DNA of 5,286 nucleotides from RYN-124 sp046262175 (GTDB lineage Bacteria; Actinomycetota; Actinomycetes; Mycobacteriales; SCTD01): positions 1 to 5,286 of the forward strand of contig JBHENF010000236.1 in assembly GCA_046262175.1 (NCBI GenBank), written 5' to 3'. Shown one piece after another: positions 4,609 to 5,286 of the stretch (position 1 is its first letter; every line of letters starts with the position of its first letter). The translations under genes and the position numbers were made by a program. The notes under the pieces were generated by a model. That model did no database searches and was not told the origin of the DNA. It saw only the letters and a program-made list of their open reading frames with translations.

Positions 4609-5286
4609 ATGCGGATCGGGTTGCTGACGAAGGAGTGGCCGCCGGAGGTGTACGGCGGTGCCGGGGTGCACGTGGAGTACCTCGTACGGGAGCTCCGCCG
4701 GCTCGCCGACGTGGACGTCCACTGCTTCGGCGCGGAGCGCCCGGACGCGACGCGGCACGAGCCGGACCCGGCGCTGACAACCGCGAACGCCGCCCTGCAG
4801 ACCCTCAGCGTCGACCTCCGGATCGCCGCGGCGACGAGCGGCTGCGACGTCGTGCACTCGCACACCTGGTACGCCGACCTCGCGGGTCACCTGTCTGCGC
4901 TGCTGCACGACCAGCCGCACGTCGTGACCGTCCACTCCCTCGAGCCGCTGCGGCCGTGGAAGGCCGAGCAGCTCGGCGGCGGCTATCGCGTCTCGTCCTG
5001 GGCGGAGCAGACGGCGGTCGAGGCCGCCGACGCCGTGATCGCCGTCAGCGAGGGCATGGCGCGCGACGTGCTGGCCGCGTATCCGGCACTGGACCCGGTG
5101 CGGGTGCACGTGGTGCACAACGGGATCGACGCCGACGAGTACGCCCCGGTGGAGCAGACGGACGTGCTGGAGCGGCAGGGGGTCGACCCGGCGGTCCCGT
5201 ACGCGCTGTTCGTCGGTCGCATCACCCACCAGAAGGGCCTGTCCCACCTGCTGCGCGCGGCGAAGGACCTGCCCGGTCAGCTGGTG
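4609..5286 (+). CDS. glgM: GT4-type glycosyltransferase: alpha-maltose-1-phosphate synthase / actinobacterial glycogen synthase (3' end off the right edge)
   Basis: GT-B fold retaining glycosyltransferase using ADP-glucose. Mycobacterial homologues (Rv1212c, long called GlgA) mainly join ADP-glucose to glucose-1-phosphate to make maltose-1-phosphate for the GlgE pathway; others may extend glucan directly. The 226 visible residues, about 58% of the usual 390 or so, begin MRIGLLTKEWPPEVYGGAGV with the Gly-rich acceptor-side loop. HSHTWYADLAG (83-93), HSLEPLRPWKAEQLGGGY (109-126) and AVSEGM (145-150) follow. FVGRITHQKG (201-210) opens the donor-binding domain, with Arg204 and Lys209 in the usual nucleotide-sugar phosphate contacts. 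The later E-x7-E donor motif is outside the window. The order and divergence from glgC match Rv1212c/Rv1213 in Mycobacterium tuberculosis. The symbol rests on that context and on the N-terminal motifs; glgA would be the older name. Whether GlgE is present cannot be told from here. Confidence 0.88.
   Translation, partial: MRIGLLTKEWPPEVYGGAGVHVEYLVRELRRLADVDVHCFGAERPDATRHEPDPALTTANAALQTLSVDLRIAAATSGCDVVHSHTWYADLAGHLSALLHDQPHVVTVHSLEPLRPWKAEQLGGGYRVSSWAEQTAVEAADAVIAVSEGMARDVLAAYPALDPVRVHVVHNGIDADEYAPVEQTDVLERQGVDPAVPYALFVGRITHQKGLSHLLRAAKDLPGQLV

Noticed and set aside
4531..5247. Minus-strand 238-codon frame, and the upstream extension of glgC to 4865
   Set aside because: Both are antisense to the glgM-type coding sequence, and neither adds a known domain. 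GlgC begins naturally at 4577.
1..5286. Search for a defence, mobile or otherwise undescribed multi-gene system
   Set aside because: All six genes belong to recognisable families with alternating strands and uniform composition. There are no transposase, integrase, phage, toxin-antitoxin or CRISPR signals.

Overview
The window is very GC-rich (roughly 70% by eye) and its codons end almost always in G or C. Together with the gene content (a mycobacterial-type glgC/glgM pair, a DUF3105 lipoprotein, an actinobacterial-looking acyl-CoA dehydrogenase) and TAnnnT -10 boxes placed right before start codons, this points to a chromosomal segment of an actinobacterium. I cannot name the genus. I see no mobile element, CRISPR array, tRNA or rRNA, and no base-composition break that suggests transfer.

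Layout, left to right: (1) an acyl-CoA dehydrogenase gene on the minus strand, whose 3' end runs off the left edge; (2) a 114-bp divergent regulatory region with two near-identical palindromes, one in front of each flanking gene; (3) an alpha/beta hydrolase gene on the plus strand; (4) an 81-bp convergent gap with hairpins; (5) a DUF3105 putative lipoprotein gene on the minus strand; (6) a 24-bp divergent gap with overlapping -10 boxes; (7) ohr, an organic hydroperoxide reductase gene, on the plus strand; (8) a 93-bp convergent gap; (9) glgC, ADP-glucose pyrophosphorylase, on the minus strand; (10) a 31-bp divergent gap; (11) a glgM/glgA-type glycosyltransferase on the plus strand, cut by the right edge. 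Strands alternate at every gene, so no two genes share an operon here: there are three divergent and two convergent junctions. No gap exceeds 300 bases.

Functionally there are three units. The dehydrogenase and hydrolase are probably co-regulated by one repressor and belong to lipid or acyl-CoA catabolism. Ohr detoxifies organic peroxides, and its divergent partner is an exported protein of unknown function. GlgC makes ADP-glucose, and the GlgM-type enzyme uses it to make maltose-1-phosphate or to extend alpha-glucan.

The enzymes belong to known families. The most interesting content is regulatory: the twin operator, the minimal bidirectional promoter between DUF3105 and ohr, and the repeated spacing (-10 box, 6 or 7 bases, start codon, no ribosome binding site) that suggests most of these genes are translated from leaderless mRNAs. 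I did not find a new multi-gene system.
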